A stretch of 64,000 nt of DNA, from the NCBI RefSeq assembly GCF_000210915.2, contig NC_016620.1:2232001-2296000 (forward strand). Reading direction: 5' to 3'. Positions 60,810 to 64,000 of the stretch are shown here, in pieces (position 1 is the stretch's first letter; each line of letters starts with the position of its first letter). The notes below the pieces were generated by a model, which worked only from the letters and a program-made list of their open reading frames with translations, did no database searches and was not told the DNA's origin. The position numbers were made by a program, and so were the translations under genes. Source of the DNA: Halobacteriovorax marinus SJ. GTDB taxonomy: Bacteria > Bdellovibrionota > Bacteriovoracia > Bacteriovoracales > Bacteriovoracaceae.

Positions 60810-62852
60810 TTAGTGTATTTGTTTTTTTAATAATTTTATTAACTTCATTCTATTTTCTTTCGTTCTTGAAATTCTCTGATCAATATCAATACTTTTCTCA
60901 CTTTCGATATCGCTATTTTCAAAAGCAAGGTCATATATATTTTTGAGGTTATAAAAAATATCCATTTGCTCTTCTATAGAGATCACCTCTGACTGATAAG
61001 GAACACCATAGCCTCCACGAATAATTCCGTAGGGAGAGAACCTCATAGTCCAAACTTGCATCTCTTGTGATAAGTCCTGCATATCTTCTCTTTTCTTAAA
61101 ATTTTCTAGAACGAGCTTATTTACTTCTGAGTCATATTCAATTTGTCTCTTCTGTAAGATGATATTTTCCACTCTTAGAAAGTTAATAATATCGTTCTTT
61201 GTCAGTTGGTCAGCTCTGCCATTAAAGTAACTTGCTCTTTGCTGTGGTCTTAACTCTTTGTAGTACTCAGCAAAGCCAATCTTATTATCGATAAGTTGTT
61301 GTGCTTGAAGACTTTCAAAACTCTTAGCTCCTCTATCTACATAGCGTGAATAGAAATTCTTCTCATCTTTTCTATAGTCATCAAGATTATTCGATTTAAT
61401 TCTCTTATACTTATGAAGAAATGAAATAATATCTCCAGGAACAACAATGCCATCCACAGCAAGTGTTATCTCTTGGTTAAAGAATACGCTTTTAAGAAAG
61501 TTAAATGTTTCTGTAGCACAATTATTACTTACAAATTTATACTTACCTGTGTAACTCCAAAATCCCTCTTGAATACGGTCTACAGTATTTTGAATTTCTC
61601 TCTTACTCATTTGAATTGGAATACTAAATAATTCTCTATCTTCTTTTATAGTGTATTCCGTAATAATTTCAGGCATTCCATAAGTATATAAAACAGATGG
61701 GTATTTCCCTGTGATACCACTGACGTAGTTGATCTCTCCACCTGTAATACTGGCCCTGTAACTAATGACAATATCTTCTTTGATATCTTCGAGACACTTC
61801 TCTGATACCTCTTCTCTCTCAGGAGAACACATTACAACTCTAAGCATTGCATGTCCCCATTTCGACATCATTTCCTTTCCTTCTCCAGCAAAGAGATAGT
61901 GGATTTGATAGATGCGGCTTGGGTCTAAATCTAGATAATTTAAGTTTCCTGTAAGTGGATTCCCTACTCTAATCTTAGGTGTCATACATTGAACTTCTGG
62001 AAATGGATCATGTACGAAGAACTTAGAGAGATAATTATAAAGAGCAGGTTTCCTACACTTATATTCACTATCTAATAAGAAGTATTCCATATTAACAGCA
62101 AAAGCTTCTTGAGCATTTACAAATTCATAGTTATCTGGACTCTGAATATCTAAATTATTACTTGTTATAGATTTAAATACACTTCTAAAAGATGCAGTAT
62201 TAGAAACATTGTATTTTACATACTTCATGAGCTGGAGTTTTCGATGTCTCTTATCCTCCATTCTAATTCTTCTAAGTGTATCTTCTTCGAACTCTCTAAT
62301 ATCTCTCCAAAATTCATCATCTCCATAGACCTCTTCAGGAGAAAGTTTTCTTAGGTCAAATACATGGGAAAGCTCATGAACTAAAGTCGCCTTTACCACT
62401 TGATACATTGTTTTATGATTATTTGAAGAAGGTAAATCTCGTTGAGACTCATCTAAAATTATTGGTAGAAATTCATTATGAAGATTGATTTTATAATCAC
62501 TACCAAAGAACTCTTTCTTAGTATAAGCAAGCGCTCCAAAACTCTCTTCACTTTCAGAATGATCTGAATCACTTTCGGCCCATAATTCTTTTCTAAGCTC
62601 TTGAGGACTAGATAATTTAGGAAGACTTCTATTGGCAACCTTTGTGAAGTTTAACTCAACATTACCAAAGTGCTTAATCATTTTATCTGGCATAATATCG
62701 AGTGTTTCGCTTATAAATTGATGAATACGATCTATCTCTTCTTTTTGTAGTTGCTCTTTAAGCTCTTTATTTAAGAAGATATCAGCACTTGATGTAGAGG
62801 AAAGAATACTAAGAATTAAAAAACAAAATATATGAATGAGCTTAATATTCAT
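60810..62852 (-). CDS. Secreted protein with HExxH motif and DUF4105/Lnb-like domain
   Basis: About 680 residues from the ATG at 62852 (GGGAAG upstream, directly starting a signal peptide); the longer frame to 62915 is less likely. Residues 159-163 form H-E-L-S-H, with E-A-F-A-V-N near 250 a candidate third zinc ligand. The second half has W-G-H-A-M-L-R and N-N-C-A-T-E-T-F, the His and Cys marks of DUF4105 (Lnb N-terminal periplasmic) papain-like domains. Two potential hydrolase units in one envelope protein. Flanked by the two copies of the small secreted gene. Confidence 0.75.
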   Translation of the reverse strand: MNIKLIHIFCFLILSILSSTSSADIFLNKELKEQLQKEEIDRIHQFISETLDIMPDKMIKHFGNVELNFTKVANRSLPKLSSPQELRKELWAESDSDHSESEESFGALAYTKKEFFGSDYKINLHNEFLPIILDESQRDLPSSNNHKTMYQVVKATLVHELSHVFDLRKLSPEEVYGDDEFWRDIREFEEDTLRRIRMEDKRHRKLQLMKYVKYNVSNTASFRSVFKSITSNNLDIQSPDNYEFVNAQEAFAVNMEYFLLDSEYKCRKPALYNYLSKFFVHDPFPEVQCMTPKIRVGNPLTGNLNYLDLDPSRIYQIHYLFAGEGKEMMSKWGHAMLRVVMCSPEREEVSEKCLEDIKEDIVISYRASITGGEINYVSGITGKYPSVLYTYGMPEIITEYTIKEDRELFSIPIQMSKREIQNTVDRIQEGFWSYTGKYKFVSNNCATETFNFLKSVFFNQEITLAVDGIVVPGDIISFLHKYKRIKSNNLDDYRKDEKNFYSRYVDRGAKSFESLQAQQLIDNKIGFAEYYKELRPQQRASYFNGRADQLTKNDIINFLRVENIILQKRQIEYDSEVNKLVLENFKKREDMQDLSQEMQVWTMRFSPYGIIRGGYGVPYQSEVISIEEQMDIFYNLKNIYDLAFENSDIESEKSIDIDQRISRTKENRMKLIKLLKKQIH

Positions 62853-63013
62853 TTCTTCCCTTATGTGATAAAAACAGTTTCGCAAAGTATCTGCAACCTT
62901 TAGGCCAATAAACAATTAATAATTTTAGATAGATATGAAGAATATTTTGACTAAATTTTAAACAGTGTAAAATGCAATGACATACTTTAGAGGTGATATG
63001 CTCAGGGTAGAAA

Positions 63014-63046
63014 CAAAAAGACCCACTTAAAGATTATAAGTAGGCC
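63014..63046 (-). terminator. Rho-independent terminator after duplicated gene, copy B
   Basis: On the minus strand GGCCTACTT (63046-63038) pairs with AAGTGGGTC (63028-63020), with two G-U pairs, followed by a five-base T-run (63019-63015). It ends the transcript after copy B and before the DUF4105-type gene. Confidence 0.7.
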
Positions 63047-63061
63047 TTTAGTTTTATAAAA

Positions 63062-63379
63062 TTACTTTCCAGCTTCTTCAATAATTGCAATTGCTGCTTC
63101 TTCTAGGCTCTCAAACTTAACTTTATTTTGAGTTTCGATGGCCTCTACTACTTCAATAAATAGATCTGATGCCACTCCACCTGCAAGTACTTCTTCTGCA
63201 TCAGGTAGAGCTGATTTAATTGCTTGCTTGTAGAAATATGTTCCAGAAGATTGACCACGACTTGAAAAGTTTAGTCCATTATCAGTATGAGACATTCTTG
63301 AATTGCCAGATACAACTCCAAGCTCAGCAAATGAAGATGCAGTTACAAGTAGTGATGTGATTAAGATTAGTTTTTTCAT
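63062..63379 (-). CDS. Small secreted protein, copy B of a duplicated gene
   Basis: 105 residues, differing from copy A only at residue 85 (Asn for Lys). Signal peptide and ribosome binding site are the same sequence. The flanking DNA is otherwise unlike that of copy A, so the unit duplicated was little more than the gene itself. It has a different terminator. Confidence 0.75.
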   Translation of the reverse strand: MKKLILITSLLVTASSFAELGVVSGNSRMSHTDNGLNFSSRGQSSGTYFYKQAIKSALPDAEEVLAGGVASDLFIEVVEAIETQNKVKFESLEEAAIAIIEEAGK

Positions 63380-63390
63380 GTTTCCTCCGA
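63164..63390. repeat. 227-base exact repeat, copy B
   Basis: Partner of 60572-60798. The match stops one base past the shared TCCTCCGA (minus-strand Shine-Dalgarno), beyond which the upstream regions diverge. Confidence 0.95.
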
Positions 63391-63432
63391 ATAGATAGAA
63401 AGCCTTGCCTTCTTTTTATAAATTTATATTAA

Positions 63433-63972
63433 TTAAAGACTATTTAAATCCATGTAGATATTTCTAAGGGCCTTAAAGCTAACAAAACTATAAGTTCCAG
63501 ATGCAGAAATCTTAGATGTAATTCCATCGAGTGCTTCTCTAACATTTTGCTTATGTTGAGCTATATACTGAGCTCTCTCTTCTTTACTCATCTTCTTTAG
63601 TATTAAATGATTATGTGCGGATATAGTTGCAACACTTCTCATCTCTTCCATCAAAATCTTCTCTAATGATCTATCATTAAAGTTTCTTTGCGAGAGTTGC
63701 CCCAAGGTTTCAAGCATATCTTCATTTCTAAACTCTGCTTCAATAATTTTATGATCAATTGATTCTAAGACCTCGCCCTTACCCATCTGTGAGTTTGTCC
63801 TAACGATTAAGTTATCCATATTGCTCTCAAGAATTCTTCCCTTGGCAACTAACTCTATCGATGGCTTTGTAGACTTGAAAGCTTGCTGCACTCTCTTTGT
63901 CAAAGCACTAACAACTGATGCCTCTGTAGTTAAAGAAATGCAGGTTATAAGAAGAAAAATAATCTTACGCAT
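63433..63972 (-). CDS. Secreted helical protein, unknown
   Basis: 179 residues with a signal peptide (1-18, ending T-E-A). The mature part is almost all helix, charged, with one region K-M-S-K-E-E-R-A-Q-Y near 130. No cysteine and no recognised motif. First gene on the minus strand ahead of the duplicated gene, 53 bases apart. It may belong to the same secreted set. Confidence 0.65.
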   Translation of the reverse strand: MRKIIFLLITCISLTTEASVVSALTKRVQQAFKSTKPSIELVAKGRILESNMDNLIVRTNSQMGKGEVLESIDHKIIEAEFRNEDMLETLGQLSQRNFNDRSLEKILMEEMRSVATISAHNHLILKKMSKEERAQYIAQHKQNVREALDGITSKISASGTYSFVSFKALRNIYMDLNSL

Positions 63973-64000
63973 AGAATCCTCGATAATTAATTTTCAAGGA

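Overview
This is AT-rich DNA from a Gram-negative chromosome, with genes packed tightly on both strands and often overlapping by a few bases at start/stop or stop/stop junctions. Heptose epimerase (HldD), many signal peptides and lipoboxes, predicted outer-membrane barrels and a TatC gene indicate an outer membrane and periplasm. The mix resembles Bdellovibrionota of the Bacteriovorax/Halobacteriovorax type: many secreted or lipid-anchored peptidase-like proteins, type III glutamine synthetase, a FliG-like paralogue, FHA and PilZ proteins, and an NqrM-ApbE pair pointing to a Na+-pumping NADH:quinone reductase. That assignment is inference from gene content, since no 16S or marker phylogeny is possible here.

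Layout. 1-9.3 kb: a partial papain-like secreted protein, a zinc-ribbon protein, a DksA-type regulator, a probable truncated globin, a DEAD-box RNA helicase, an outer-membrane protein and an FHA/RDD-like membrane protein. 9.4-18 kb: queuosine enzyme Tgt, a secreted HExxH protein, a papain-like lipoprotein with an EF-hand-like loop, phosphoserine aminotransferase, a matrixin-like protease with a membrane tail, and aminopeptidase P. 18-29.3 kb: MurD, a METTL25/RRNAD1-like methyltransferase, glutamine synthetase III, a phosphopantetheinyl transferase, an M61 peptidase, an A-type Fe-S protein missing its C-terminal cysteines, a LysR regulator, a FliG-like protein and HldD. 29.5-39.2 kb: a small secreted peptide, a SUOX-like periplasmic protein overlapping a histidine kinase gene, TatC, a degenerate NifU-like protein overlapping methionine aminopeptidase, a YiiX-type papain-like hydrolase, a hydroxyacid dehydrogenase, a ureohydrolase and Aat.

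39.2-42.4 kb holds a compact operon of NuoB, fused NuoCD and NuoI homologues plus a glycosyltransferase, with no membrane-arm subunits beside it and with both quinone-coordinating NuoD residues replaced. 42.5-50.4 kb holds a large lipoprotein, tRNA-Leu(UAA) with its own promoter and terminator, a PilZ/GYF-like coiled-coil protein, a SAM methyltransferase and a 900-residue coiled-coil protein. 50.5-56 kb is the 2-oxoglutarate dehydrogenase operon (sucA-sucB-lpdA). 56-60.3 kb carries nqrM-apbE, a second histidine kinase, two YbjQ-type proteins and a secreted protein. 60.4-64 kb has two nearly identical small secreted-protein genes flanking a large secreted protein with HExxH and DUF4105/Lnb-like motifs; the sequence differences between the two copies are confined to one end.

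Small genes absent from ordinary ORF lists were found at 18018-18158 and 29509-29661, with a weaker candidate at 23097-23204. No insertion sequence, prophage, CRISPR array or rRNA was seen.
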